Part shown: one piece after another, positions 49,775 to 59,009 of the stretch | Position numbering within the stretch: position 1 is the first letter of the stretch | Layout of the letters: every line of letters begins with the position of its first letter | Assembly: GCF_030159595.1 (NCBI RefSeq) | Contig: NZ_BSKJ01000002.1 | Coordinates: 241,881 to 305,880 of the forward strand | Direction of reading: 5' to 3' | DNA: 64,000 nt | DNA from: Pseudomonas putida | GTDB taxonomy: Bacteria; Pseudomonadota; Gammaproteobacteria; Pseudomonadales; Pseudomonadaceae | Position numbers and translations under genes: made by a program | Notes under the pieces: model-generated | Told to the model about the DNA's origin: nothing | Database searches by the model: none | The model's input: the letters and a program-made list of their open reading frames with translations, nothing else

Positions 49775-50743
49775 GTGGCGCGAACGCTGATCCGCAAGAA
49801 CCCGAGCAACTTCAAGACACTGCCACTGCATGTCGAGGCCACGCCCGAAGGGCTGATCTATCAGAGCATCGGCATGCCGCTCAACTTTGCCCAGACCCAG
49901 CAACGGCGCAAGGCCATCCAGCTACCCGACACACAGCACTTCGTGGCCGAACTGGCCAACCTGGGTGTGTCGGTGCGCCTTACCCTGCATTGGCAAAACC
50001 GCGATTATTGGGTGCTGGTGCGCCAGCGCCGGCAAGACCGTGGCGACGTGGTGCTGAAACTGATCTCCGGTTATGTGCCTGCGCAGGAGCTGAACCTGCC
50101 GTTGCACACGGCGGTGCAGGAAGTGGCTGAGGAATGCCTGCTGGAAACCCCGGAAGGCTGGCTGGGCGGGCGCTTCAATGATACCTGGCTGCCCGTGCCA
50201 TACGCCGCCGCCCTGCACTATCGCGAAACACCGCACTTCCTGCTGACCCCCCAGTCCGGCGCCGCCCGCCCCGTGCACTGCGGCAACCTGATGCTGCTGG
50301 AGCGGCCACGGGCCTATGTGCACTTGCCCACCGCCTCGCTGCAACTGATCTACGACATGCGCCTGCAGGTGCCGCGTGAAGCCAAGAAACTGAGCCTGTT
50401 CCACGTCGATGAGCGACTGGAGGGCGGCCAACTGGTAGCGCGGCTCAACCGCAAACGGCCAGACCTGTACCTGATGCCGTTGAAGGACGGCCAACCGCTG
50501 GCGGAGCTGTATACGCTGAAGAAGGATGAACTGGTGCCGGCGAGTACGCGCGGGCTTTACCTGGCAGAGAGTTTTGCCCGGCAGGAAGGCTGGGTAGTGA
50601 CGGACGAGCGGGTACGCTGGAGGGATTGGGTGAAGCAACAGGGGTTGGTGGAGGCCAAGCCGCTGCGGGCATCGCACTTGCAGCGGTTTGGTGACAAAGC
50701 GCGGGCGCTGCTGGAGCGGGCGCGTACCTCACTTCACAAGTGA
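49775..50743 (+). CDS. Conserved hypothetical protein with a Nudix-like motif
   Basis: 322-residue soluble protein without a recognised name. GTG start at 49775, supported by the strong AAGGAGGAG just upstream. Residues about 112-135 read GYVPAQE...AVQEVAEECL, close to a Nudix box (GX5E...REUXEEXGU), but with two extra residues, Arg replaced by Gln and the final Gly by Cys, so phosphohydrolase activity is doubtful. It is conserved beside the AKR/FAD genes in related pseudomonads. Some databases name relatives metal ABC transporter ATPase, which the sequence does not support: no Walker motifs. Confidence 0.7.
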   Translation: MARTLIRKNPSNFKTLPLHVEATPEGLIYQSIGMPLNFAQTQQRRKAIQLPDTQHFVAELANLGVSVRLTLHWQNRDYWVLVRQRRQDRGDVVLKLISGYVPAQELNLPLHTAVQEVAEECLLETPEGWLGGRFNDTWLPVPYAAALHYRETPHFLLTPQSGAARPVHCGNLMLLERPRAYVHLPTASLQLIYDMRLQVPREAKKLSLFHVDERLEGGQLVARLNRKRPDLYLMPLKDGQPLAELYTLKKDELVPASTRGLYLAESFARQEGWVVTDERVRWRDWVKQQGLVEAKPLRASHLQRFGDKARALLERARTSLHK

Positions 50744-50774
50744 AAGCCTGGGGCTGCTTTGCAGCCCCGGCTTT
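50743..50774. terminator. Bidirectional terminator between the hypothetical gene and hldE
   Basis: AAAGCC (50743-50748) and GGGGCTGC (50750-50757) pair with GCAGCCCC (50761-50768) and GGCTTT (50769-50774), with one bulged T and a TTT loop. Short T/A tracts follow on both strands. It begins on the last base of the upstream stop codon and ends 1 nt before the hldE stop. Confidence 0.75.
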
Positions 50775-50775
50775 A

Positions 50776-52197
50776 TCAGTTCTTGCGAATCTTCTCGACA
50801 ATCGCCGTGGTCGAGCTGTTCTCGACCAGCCCCAACACCTTCACGGTGCCGCCATAGGCCTTGACGATATCGGCACCCACCACCTGGTCGATGCCATAGT
50901 CTCCCCCCTTCACCAGCACATCCGGCTTCACCTGGCTCAGCAGGTTTTCCGGCGTGCCCTCGGGGAAGCTGATCACCCAGTCCACCGCACCTAGCCCGGC
51001 CAATACGGCCATGCGCCGATCGACACTGTTGATCGGCCGACCCGGCCCTTTCAGGCGGCTGACCGAGGCGTCGTCGTTGACCGCGACGATCAGGCGATCG
51101 CCTTGGGCCCGCGCCTGCTCCAGGTAGGTGACATGCCCGGCATGCAGAATGTCGAAGCAGCCATTGGTGAAGACGATTTTCTCTTTGTGCGCGCGCGCAT
51201 CATCGATGGCCAGCAGCAGTTGCTCCAGGCCCAGCACGCCGCGCTCGGAGCCTTCCTCGCGCTGGATGGCCCGGCGCAGTTCGGGGGCGCTGATCGCAGC
51301 CGTACCCAGCTTGCCGACCACGATGCCTGCCGCCAGGTTGGCCAGGGCAACCGCGTGGGGCAGGTCCTCGCCAGCCGCAATGGCCGCCGCGAGGGTGGAA
51401 ATGACGGTATCTCCGGCACCGGTCACATCGAACACTTCACGCGCCCGCGCCGGCAGGTGCAGCGCTGGCTGGCCCGTACGCAGCAAGGTCATGCCGTGCT
51501 CGCCGCGGGTTACCAGCAAGGCCCCCAGGTCCAGGTCCTGCAGCAGCTGTACGCCTTTGGCAACCAGCTCGGCCTCATCGGCGCAACGACCAACGATGGT
51601 CTCGAACTCGCTGAGGTTCGGGGTGATCAGGCTGGCACCGCGGTAGATGGAAAAGTCCTTGCCCTTGGGATCGGCCAGCACCGGAATGCCCTTGGCCCGC
51701 GCTGCCTGGATCAGGCTCTGGTGGTTTTTCAGCGCACCTTTGCCGTAGTCGGACAGGACCAGCACCTTTACACCTTCGAGCAGGCTGTCGACTTCCGCGC
51801 CCAGCGACAGCGGGTCGGTGGCGAACGGCTCTTCGAAATCGATACGCAACAACTGCTGGTGGCGGCTCATGACCCGCAGCTTGACGATGGTCGGCTGGTG
51901 CGCGATGCGCTGGAACACCGAACGTACACCGGCAGCCTGCAGGCTGTTGGCCAGGCTATCGGCGGCCTCGTCCTGGCCGGTGACACCGATCAGCGAAGCC
52001 GGTGCGCCCAGGGCGGCGATGTTCAAGGCAACGTTGGCCGCGCCGCCGGGGCGATCCTCGATCTGATCGACCTTGACCACCGGGACTGGCGCCTCAGGCG
52101 AAATACGCGAAGTACCGCCATGCCAGTAGCGGTCGAGCATGACATCGCCGACCACCAGTACCGGGGCTTGATCGAAACGCGGCATGGACAACTTCAT
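50776..52197 (-). CDS. hldE: Bifunctional heptose-7-phosphate kinase/heptose-1-phosphate adenylyltransferase
   Basis: 473-residue bifunctional enzyme of ADP-heptose synthesis for the LPS inner core. Residues 1-320 are a PfkB-type sugar kinase with [13 protein letters not shown] and the anion hole DVTGAGDTV; residues 340-473 are a nucleotidyltransferase with [17 protein letters not shown]. Length matches E. coli HldE (477). The start at 52197 has a weak Shine-Dalgarno. It follows msbA by 130 bp, with its own possible promoter. Confidence 0.97.
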   Translation of the reverse strand: MKLSMPRFDQAPVLVVGDVMLDRYWHGGTSRISPEAPVPVVKVDQIEDRPGGAANVALNIAALGAPASLIGVTGQDEAADSLANSLQAAGVRSVFQRIAHQPTIVKLRVMSRHQQLLRIDFEEPFATDPLSLGAEVDSLLEGVKVLVLSDYGKGALKNHQSLIQAARAKGIPVLADPKGKDFSIYRGASLITPNLSEFETIVGRCADEAELVAKGVQLLQDLDLGALLVTRGEHGMTLLRTGQPALHLPARAREVFDVTGAGDTVISTLAAAIAAGEDLPHAVALANLAAGIVVGKLGTAAISAPELRRAIQREEGSERGVLGLEQLLLAIDDARAHKEKIVFTNGCFDILHAGHVTYLEQARAQGDRLIVAVNDDASVSRLKGPGRPINSVDRRMAVLAGLGAVDWVISFPEGTPENLLSQVKPDVLVKGGDYGIDQVVGADIVKAYGGTVKVLGLVENSSTTAIVEKIRKN

Positions 52198-52232
52198 GGG
52201 CAACCCATATGAAAATAATGAACAGGGGCAGG

Positions 52233-52241
52233 ATATTAGCA
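52233..52241 (-). promoter_or_regulatory. Extended -10 element upstream of hldE
   Basis: Minus strand TGCTAATAT (52241-52233): a TGn extension followed by TAATAT. No good -35, which extended -10 promoters can do without. Leader would be about 30 nt. Confidence 0.35.
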
Positions 52242-52327
52242 CAGGGTAGACGACGGCTTTATGGCCAGATCGTCCCCGGAAAATTCCCGTGACAATCAGG
52301 GCCATGACGGCCCCGATCAAGGCGGTT

Positions 52328-54136
52328 TCAGGTGATATCGGCCTTTGCCGGCTCATCCAGCCCCATCGCATGCAGGCGGGCATAATGGCCATTGGCCGCG
52401 AGCAGCTCGGCATGAGTGCCGCGCTCGACCAGACGGCCCTGGTCCATGACCAGGATCTGGTCCGCCTTCTCGATGGTCGACAGGCGGTGGGCGATCACCA
52501 ACGTGGTACGGCCTTGCATCACATGGTCCAGGGCCGCCTGAATGTGCCGTTCGGACTCGGTATCCAGCGCCGAGGTGGCTTCGTCGAGGATCAGCAACGG
52601 CGCGTTCTTCAGCAGTGCGCGGGCGATTGCCAGGCGTTGGCGCTGGCCGCCAGAGAGCAGCACGCCGTTTTCACCCACGTCGGTATCGAAGCCTTTTGGC
52701 AGCCGGTCGACGAACTCTTTGGCGTAAGCATCGGCCGCAGCGGCTTCGATGTCGGCACGCGGAGCGCCAGCCAGGTCGCCATAGGCGATGTTGTTGGCCA
52801 CGGTGTCGTTGAACAGGGTGACATGCTGGGTAACCTGCGAAACATGGCGACGCAGGTTACGCAGGCGATAGTTCTCGATCTCCACGCCATCGAGCAGGAT
52901 CTGCCCCTGGTCGTGGTGATAGAAGCGCGGAATCAGCGCCGCCAGGGTCGACTTGCCGCTGCCGGAACGGCCGACAAGGGCGATCATCTGACCAGGCTCG
53001 GCGACAAAGCTGATGTCGCTCAGCACTTCGCGCTCGGTGCCCGGGTAGGTGAAGCTCAGGTTGCGCACTTCCAGGCGCCCCTCCACCCGCTCCTTCTCGA
53101 TGGTGCCGGTGTCCACTTCAGGCTCTTCGTCCAGCTGCTCGAAGATGCTCTCGGCACCTGCCAGGCCCTTCTGGATGGTGGAGCTGACTTCCGAAAGCTG
53201 GCGGATCGGCTTGGGCAGCAGGCCGGCGGCGGTGATATAGGCCACCAGGTCACCCGCAGTGGACTCACCGCGCAGGAACAGCACCAGGAACATCAGTGCA
53301 GCCATGGCGCTGTAGATCACCAGCTGCAGCATCGGCGTGTAAAGCGAGCCGGTCTTGGTCATGCGCAATTGCTTGTCGGTGTTGCTCTGGCTGGCCTTGC
53401 TGAAACGCTGCTCCTCATAGGCCTCACCACCGAAACTGCGCACCACGCGGTATCCCTGGATGGTTTCCGAAGCAACGTGGGTGACGTCGCCCATGGCCAC
53501 CTGGATCTTTTTGCTCTGTTTGCGGAATTTCTTGCTGGCAACGCTGACCATCACCGCAATCACCGGCAGGATGGCAACCATGACCAAGGTGAGGTGCCAG
53601 TTCATCCACAGCAGGTAGGCGAACAGGAACACCACGGTCAGGCCTTCACGGATGACCACCTTGATTGCATCGGTGGCAGCACCGGTGACCATGGTCACGT
53701 TGAAGGTGATACGCGAAATCAGGTGCCCGGAATTGTGGTTGTCGAAGTAGCGGTTGGGCAGCACCAGCAGCTTGTTGAACAACTCCACACGCAGGTCGTG
53801 TACCAGGCACAGGGACACCTTGGCCAGGAAGTAGTTGCCGAGGAACGAGCCCAGACCCTGCCACGCGGCGATCAGGATGATCAGCAGCGGCACCGCCTGC
53901 AGCAGCTGCAGGTCGCGCAGGTAGGGCACGTTGGGGAACAACACCGCTTCGGGGTTGCTCAGCCCATCGACGAAATACTTGAGAATGCCGGCCAGCATCG
54001 GCTGGGTCGAGGCAAAGATCACGAAACCGACAATGCTCAGCAGGAAAATGCCGACATAGGGTTTCACATAGCTCAGCAGCCGGAAGTAGATCTTCAGGCT
54101 GGAGGTGTGCTCCGCCGGTCGCGGTGTTTCGGCCAT
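52328..54136 (-). CDS. msbA: Lipid A-core ABC flippase MsbA
   Basis: 602-residue half-transporter that flips lipid A-core across the inner membrane and is essential. The N-terminal membrane domain has six helices. The ATPase domain has Walker [13 protein letters not shown] (about residue 380), the signature [16 protein letters not shown], Walker [13 protein letters not shown] and the switch histidine VIAHRLST. It starts 15 nt after the waaL stop on the same strand, so it is transcribed with waaL. Confidence 0.97.
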   Translation of the reverse strand: MAETPRPAEHTSSLKIYFRLLSYVKPYVGIFLLSIVGFVIFASTQPMLAGILKYFVDGLSNPEAVLFPNVPYLRDLQLLQAVPLLIILIAAWQGLGSFLGNYFLAKVSLCLVHDLRVELFNKLLVLPNRYFDNHNSGHLISRITFNVTMVTGAATDAIKVVIREGLTVVFLFAYLLWMNWHLTLVMVAILPVIAVMVSVASKKFRKQSKKIQVAMGDVTHVASETIQGYRVVRSFGGEAYEEQRFSKASQSNTDKQLRMTKTGSLYTPMLQLVIYSAMAALMFLVLFLRGESTAGDLVAYITAAGLLPKPIRQLSEVSSTIQKGLAGAESIFEQLDEEPEVDTGTIEKERVEGRLEVRNLSFTYPGTEREVLSDISFVAEPGQMIALVGRSGSGKSTLAALIPRFYHHDQGQILLDGVEIENYRLRNLRRHVSQVTQHVTLFNDTVANNIAYGDLAGAPRADIEAAAADAYAKEFVDRLPKGFDTDVGENGVLLSGGQRQRLAIARALLKNAPLLILDEATSALDTESERHIQAALDHVMQGRTTLVIAHRLSTIEKADQILVMDQGRLVERGTHAELLAANGHYARLHAMGLDEPAKADIT

Positions 54137-54151
54137 TATCGAGCTCGCTGT

Positions 54152-55327
54152 TCAGGTTGAACCGGAAATTTTACCACAGGCGCCATTTTCGGCACGCCCC
54201 CATGGCAGCATCATGGCAAGGCCGACAGGCAGCCAGCTGATGAACCATTCGGCACGTGGCGTGCCGGTGAGGCTGGCGGCATCGAACTGCATGGCCAGGG
54301 TCGAATACACCCAGAACCCCAGCAGGATCTTGCCGAACAGCGTGCCACGCGCACGCACGATTTCACCTAGGGTGTATAACCACACCAGTACCCACAGCAC
54401 CATCCCGGGCAGGCCCACTTCCACGGCAACGTGGGTGAACATGTTATGGGTGTGATCAAAGTGTTTGCCGACAGCGCTCACTTCGTAACCAGCCCCCAGG
54501 CCCAGGCCGGTCCAGGGATGCGCGGCAATCATATCGATGACGGCATTGAAGATTTCCGGCCGATAGGACGAGCCGCGCTTGGCGATCAGATCGTACACGA
54601 CGAAGAACGCCAGGCCAGTGGCAATCAGCGCCAGGATAGAAAACACCTGGCTGTGGCGATCGCGGAACCACAGCGGCGCGATCACGACGGTGATCACCAG
54701 GGCCAGAATCGCCCCGCGGCTCTGGCTGAGCATGGCAAACACACCCAGACAGACCAGTGCAGCCAGCCATAACAGCTGCATGCCACGCTGGCGCGGCGGC
54801 TCGTAAAGCAAGAAGAGCACGGCCGAGCCGATGACATAAGCCCCCAGAATCGGGTGCGAGATCTCGCCAATGCCTGCCAGACGGGCCAGCAACGATTTGC
54901 CCTGCAAACCGTAGAAATTGATGATCGAGGCCAGCGCAGCGAGGGCCAGCAGGCCACTGCCAAGCAGCAACAGCTGACGAACGCGGGCCAGACCAAGCTG
55001 CGCCAGCAGCGGGAATGCCAGCAGGAACACCAGAATGTAGACAAGGCGCTTGATCTCGCGCCCTGGGTCTTCTGCGGGTGACCAGGCCAGGCTCAGCCCG
55101 CACCATGCCAACAACAGCAACACACCTGCCCACAGCGCGGGCTGACGCTTCCAGGCTTGCACCAACACCCCACGAGCAGACCACGCCAGAACCAGCGTTG
55201 GCAGCCACAGAAACAACACCAGTCCCTGCTGATAAACCTTGTTGCTCGGTGCCAGGGCAATTGCTGCCAGGAACCAGACCAGACCCAAACCCAACCAGGC
55301 ACGTGCCCAGTTTTTTTGATACAACAT
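54152..55327 (-). CDS. waaL: O-antigen ligase (WaaL family)
   Basis: 391-residue membrane protein with about 11 helices and a large periplasmic loop near residues 270-310; the O-antigen ligase motif region includes AHPWTGLGLGAGYEVSAVGKHFDHTHNMFTH, where the conserved histidines of this family lie. It attaches O-polysaccharide (or other undecaprenyl-linked glycans) to lipid A-core. The start at 55327 is chosen since it opens on the first helix and has GGGGGA close by; an ATG 33 nt upstream is possible. It is followed by msbA, and diverges from the LPS-kinase-like gene. Confidence 0.87.
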   Translation of the reverse strand: MLYQKNWARAWLGLGLVWFLAAIALAPSNKVYQQGLVLFLWLPTLVLAWSARGVLVQAWKRQPALWAGVLLLLAWCGLSLAWSPAEDPGREIKRLVYILVFLLAFPLLAQLGLARVRQLLLLGSGLLALAALASIINFYGLQGKSLLARLAGIGEISHPILGAYVIGSAVLFLLYEPPRQRGMQLLWLAALVCLGVFAMLSQSRGAILALVITVVIAPLWFRDRHSQVFSILALIATGLAFFVVYDLIAKRGSSYRPEIFNAVIDMIAAHPWTGLGLGAGYEVSAVGKHFDHTHNMFTHVAVEVGLPGMVLWVLVWLYTLGEIVRARGTLFGKILLGFWVYSTLAMQFDAASLTGTPRAEWFISWLPVGLAMMLPWGRAENGACGKISGST

Positions 55328-55427
55328 CCTCTCCCCCGATGAATCAAAGACACCATCCATGGTGCTACCGCATTATTTTCGGCATTATTGCCGGTCATTT
55401 TGCTCGCCAGACGACAAGGCTCTATTC

Positions 55428-56033
55428 ATGCAATGCTCCCGGCTCACCCAGGTCGACTTCGATCAGCTGACACAAGGCGCACAGGTGCTTGAGGCAGACA
55501 GCCATGGCGCCAAAGTCTACCTGCTCAAGGATGGTAATTTCCTCAAGGTTTTTCGTAGGAAGCGGCTGATTTCATCTGCACTGCTGCGCCCCTACTCGCA
55601 ACGCTTCGTCGATAACGCCGCGCGCCTGACACAACTGGGCATCCCTACGCTCGAGGTGATCAGCCAGCACAAGCTCGACCTGCCAGGCCGCACCGCCGTG
55701 CTGTATCGCCCGCTGCCTGGGCGTACCCTGCTGCAAATGTCGCGCGATGAAGGTTTCAGCTGGGACACCTACCTCCCGCAACTGACCGAACTGGTCCGCC
55801 AGTTGCACCGCAGCGGCGTGTACTTCCGCTCGCTGCATCTCGGCAATGTGGTGGTCACCCCCGACCAGCGCCTGGGCCTGATCGACGTGGCCGACATGCG
55901 CTTTCTGCGCCCGCCGCTGTCGGCACGCATGATTCGGCGAAATGTGCAGCACATGGTGCGCTATATCGAGCGGGAGAACCTGGGCGACCGGTTCCCCCTC
56001 GCTGCTTTCGAGGCAGCCCTGTTGGCACGCTGA
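55428..56033 (+). CDS. LPS core kinase-like protein (toluene-tolerance/WaaP-like)
   Basis: 201-residue soluble protein with a protein-kinase-like (RIO/WaaP) fold. Seen are a Lys-containing N-lobe (KVYLLKDGNFLKVFRR), the catalytic-loop counterpart RSLHLGNVVV (His-x2-Asn) and the metal-binding LIDVADMRF (Asp). Relatives phosphorylate or bind the LPS inner core and are annotated as toluene tolerance proteins in P. putida. AAGG lies 8 nt before the ATG. It is the only plus-strand gene in the LPS cluster; its stop is 3 nt from the convergent glycosyltransferase stop, with no terminator between. Confidence 0.78.
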   Translation: MQCSRLTQVDFDQLTQGAQVLEADSHGAKVYLLKDGNFLKVFRRKRLISSALLRPYSQRFVDNAARLTQLGIPTLEVISQHKLDLPGRTAVLYRPLPGRTLLQMSRDEGFSWDTYLPQLTELVRQLHRSGVYFRSLHLGNVVVTPDQRLGLIDVADMRFLRPPLSARMIRRNVQHMVRYIERENLGDRFPLAAFEAALLAR

Positions 56034-56036
56034 GCC

Positions 56037-57128
56037 TCAGTTGCGCAACAGGCTCTGCGAGCCGTTGCAGAAGGCCTGCCAGGCTTGCTCCGGCGCCAGC
56101 GCCTGACGCTGCCGCGCGGCCACCTCCGGGGCGCTGAGGGTTGTGCAACGCTCGATCGCCTCGGCCCACGCCCCCTCATCGGACACCGGCAGGTAACCAC
56201 CGGTATCCTGCAACTGCTCTCGAAACACTTGCAGGTCGCTGCACACCACCGGCACGTCGGCCATGACCGCCTCCTGCACCACCAGCCCCAGGCCTTCGGA
56301 GCGCGAAGGTACCAAGAGCCAATCGAACGCCCGGTACAACTGCTGCAGGTCTTCACGGTGACCGCACAGGTGAATGCGCGCGGCCAGGCCCAGCGCATCG
56401 ACACGTTCCTGCAGCACCGCGTGCAGGGGGCCTTCGCCAATAATTGCCAACTGCAGGTCCGGCTGATGTGCGCTGGCCTGGGCAAATGCCTCGATCAGCA
56501 TCTCGAAGCCTTTGCTTTCCACCAACCGCCCTACCGCGCCCAGCATCACCCCGCTCGCCAGAGGCAACTGCAGCGCCTGCCTGGCCTCGTCCCGGCTCAA
56601 CAACGGCTCGACGAACGCCAGCGGATCTAGCGCCATGCGCAGGGTCTGCACCGGCCTGCCCAAGTCATGCTCCAGCGATTCAGCCAACGTGTGCGACACC
56701 GCTGCGATGCTCAGGCGCTCGGCCGGGAACATACGCAACAGGCGTACATCGCTACTGTTCAGGCGCGTCTTGCCATGGAACAGCACCTTTGCCCGCACCT
56801 GGGGAATGTTCTGCAACAACGGCAGTACCAGCCGCGCGACACCAATACCGTCGAGCAGCACGACTTCGGCCTTGGCCTCGGCCAGCGCCTTGCGCAAACG
56901 CATGCGCAACCATGGGCGCAGCAGGCGCCACAGGTGTCGCCCTTTCAGCGCACGCAGTGGCATGTGCCACTCCCGGGTCGAGCCAAGCCCACAGCACAGC
57001 CCGCTCCCCAGCAGCAACCAGTTACTGATTCGGGCATCGCTACCTGCGTGCGACAGCACTTGCCGATGCACCTTGTGGATGGACATGTACGGCGTGCCAC
57101 CCGCCCACATCATATTGACGATGTTCAT
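56037..57128 (-). CDS. Glycosyltransferase, GT-B fold (family 4-like)
   Basis: 363-residue retaining-type glycosyltransferase of the core-LPS cluster. The C-terminal nucleotide-binding half shows GAVGRLVESKGFEMLIEAF and the EX7E motif in SRSEGLGLVVQEAV (Glu to Glu, seven apart). The N-terminal half begins MNIVNMMWAGGTPY. The start at 57128 has GGAG 7 nt upstream; a start 48 nt earlier lacks it. Donor and acceptor sugars are unknown. Neighbouring genes point to outer-core assembly. Confidence 0.88.
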   Translation of the reverse strand: MNIVNMMWAGGTPYMSIHKVHRQVLSHAGSDARISNWLLLGSGLCCGLGSTREWHMPLRALKGRHLWRLLRPWLRMRLRKALAEAKAEVVLLDGIGVARLVLPLLQNIPQVRAKVLFHGKTRLNSSDVRLLRMFPAERLSIAAVSHTLAESLEHDLGRPVQTLRMALDPLAFVEPLLSRDEARQALQLPLASGVMLGAVGRLVESKGFEMLIEAFAQASAHQPDLQLAIIGEGPLHAVLQERVDALGLAARIHLCGHREDLQQLYRAFDWLLVPSRSEGLGLVVQEAVMADVPVVCSDLQVFREQLQDTGGYLPVSDEGAWAEAIERCTTLSAPEVAARQRQALAPEQAWQAFCNGSQSLLRN

Positions 57129-57165
57129 GGGCCCTCTCCCGCTCATGTCAGGTGGGACAGCGACT

Positions 57166-57939
57166 TCATTGAACAAAAAGGGTGATTCCCATGCCGATCA
57201 AGGCACCTGTCACCAGCGTCAATGCCAGTTTGATTCGATCACGTTGACGGCGTTTGGCCTTGCGCTCCACTTCGATGGGCAAGGTCACATGATTACCGAA
57301 TCCAGTGTGCAATACTGCATCACCCTCCAGGGTGACCGCTGTCAGATTCATCTCAGCGTAGCGTCGGGAAAGCGCCTTCTCTCCAGCATAGGCGGCAAAT
57401 GGCGCGCAGCGCTGGTAATCGCTCAAACGACGCAGGCCAGGGTTGAGCGAGAAGGCCTGCCATTCAGCCTTGTCGGACAGCAACGGGTAGCAAGGCACAC
57501 CGGCGATCACCTGGCGATCGCCCAGGTGGATGTACGGGCTGTGGACAGCCAGGTCGTGGGCATGGCTGCGCAGCCACACTTGCAACAGGTTGGGGCTGAC
57601 GTCCAGAATTGCCCGGGAATCCTCAACAAAGCCCTGGCGATAGAAGTGCCAGTCGTCCTCACAATGGAAGATGTACGGCGTCTTGACGTGACTGTAGGCC
57701 AGGTCGATAGACGGCAACTGGCCAAGCTTGGGCCGGTTCACGAACACCTTGCAGTGCGGTTTCCAGTGCTCTGGCACAGCGGTATGCACGGCATCGTCAC
57801 CAGAATCTTCGGTGATGAATACCTCGCGAATGGGCGCGGTGTTGTAGCGATCGAAACTCTCAAGGGTGTCTTTGAGCAGATCGAACCGCCCACAACTGGT
57901 CACGACGAGCGTGACGTCACTCTCATTTGAAAAGCGCAC
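57166..57939 (-). CDS. Glycosyltransferase, GT-A fold (family 2-like), membrane-anchored
   Basis: 257-residue glycosyltransferase. It begins DVTLVVTSCGRFDLLKDTLESF, a typical GT-A start, with metal-binding HCEDDWHF (DxD-like) and a C-terminal helix (about 230-253) that anchors it to the membrane. The start is GTG at 57939 with the very strong GGAGGGAG 4-8 nt upstream; the ATG 99 nt earlier would add unrelated residues. It lies between ssg and the GT-B gene. It may correspond to WapR-type rhamnosyltransferase, but this is only a positional guess. Confidence 0.82.
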   Translation of the reverse strand: MRFSNESDVTLVVTSCGRFDLLKDTLESFDRYNTAPIREVFITEDSGDDAVHTAVPEHWKPHCKVFVNRPKLGQLPSIDLAYSHVKTPYIFHCEDDWHFYRQGFVEDSRAILDVSPNLLQVWLRSHAHDLAVHSPYIHLGDRQVIAGVPCYPLLSDKAEWQAFSLNPGLRRLSDYQRCAPFAAYAGEKALSRRYAEMNLTAVTLEGDAVLHTGFGNHVTLPIEVERKAKRRQRDRIKLALTLVTGALIGMGITLFVQ

Positions 57940-58004
57940 CGGACTCCCTCCGCATTGCGACAATCGGCCTTCAACAACCCGCTCCTGGGCGTGAAGGCTC
58001 TTAT

Positions 58005-58961
58005 TTAGATGCCTAGCTTCAGGCGCAGCCGCTGCCATGCAGACAATGGCGGGTGGGGCCTGAGCGCCGGGCGCATGTGGTCGACGATGCTACGTCCAAC
58101 TGCGGCGAAACTGAAACGGGAAACCGCCAGATGGCGGCCATTTTCTGCAATCATCCGGGCCAGTTCAGGCTCCGCCCGCAAACGGCGGAGCTTTTCCTGA
58201 AGGGTCGGGATGCTGTCATAGAACACCACGTTGTGCATGTCCTGCAGGCCCAATGCACGGTTCTCTTCCTCGCCCTGGTCGTACGCCAGCAACACACAAC
58301 CGCAGGCCATGGCTTCGAAGTTCTTGATCATGTATTCGCCCATGCCAACGTCGGCACTGACGAAGAAACGGATACGGTTGAGCGTGTTGCAGTAGTCCTC
58401 ACCCGATTTGGTACGGGTTACCAGCAGGTTCTCGACCTGCCCCAACTCGTCCAGCAGCGCCTTGCGGCCGCTGTAGGCCACGCTGTTGACACTGCCAACG
58501 AAGGCCAGTTCGATGTCGCGCTCACGCCCCTGGTCAGCCAGTAACTGCTCGTCATAGCCCTTGGGCACGAATACCGCGTCGAAACCTTCCTGGCGCAGGC
58601 GCTCGCTGACCCTATAGCCCGAGCTGATCACCCGCGCCCACGGCAACTGGCGGTAATGGGCGCTGAACTTGCCGGTGTACTTGCACGGGATGTAGTTCTG
58701 GTAGGCGTCGTGCTCGAGGATGACCAGGTTCGGCACGGTGCGGATGAACGCCACCTGACGGATCTCCTGCTTGAAGCGCAGGAAAAACACGATGCGGTCA
58801 TAACGCTCGACCTGCACTTCTCGCTTGAAATAGCGGCGCAGGTTGCGCTGGTCATCGCTGGTCAGCCACCGCAGGTCGCACTCGCAGTTGGCCGCGACGC
58901 CATCGTACAGGCGGTCGAGAATTGCCCGCTGTTCCTTCTGTACCAGAAATAGGACTTTCAT
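58005..58961 (-). CDS. ssg: CgeB-type glycosyltransferase, Ssg-like
   Basis: 318-residue glycosyltransferase-like protein. It starts MKVLFLVQKEQRAILDRL, and its C-terminal half has the nucleotide-sugar-binding segment MIKNFEAMACGCVLLAYDQGEEENRALG, as in CgeB-type family members. The position next to dnpA and mig-14 matches Ssg (PA5001-type), a protein needed for normal core LPS/O-antigen, motility and surface behaviour in Pseudomonas. AGGA lies 5 nt before the ATG. Substrate unknown. Confidence 0.78.
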   Translation of the reverse strand: MKVLFLVQKEQRAILDRLYDGVAANCECDLRWLTSDDQRNLRRYFKREVQVERYDRIVFFLRFKQEIRQVAFIRTVPNLVILEHDAYQNYIPCKYTGKFSAHYRQLPWARVISSGYRVSERLRQEGFDAVFVPKGYDEQLLADQGRERDIELAFVGSVNSVAYSGRKALLDELGQVENLLVTRTKSGEDYCNTLNRIRFFVSADVGMGEYMIKNFEAMACGCVLLAYDQGEEENRALGLQDMHNVVFYDSIPTLQEKLRRLRAEPELARMIAENGRHLAVSRFSFAAVGRSIVDHMRPALRPHPPLSAWQRLRLKLGI

Positions 58962-59009
58962 TGATTTCCTTGTGCGCTCTGCGCCTTCGCGGTCAACCAT
59001 GGGGCGTGC

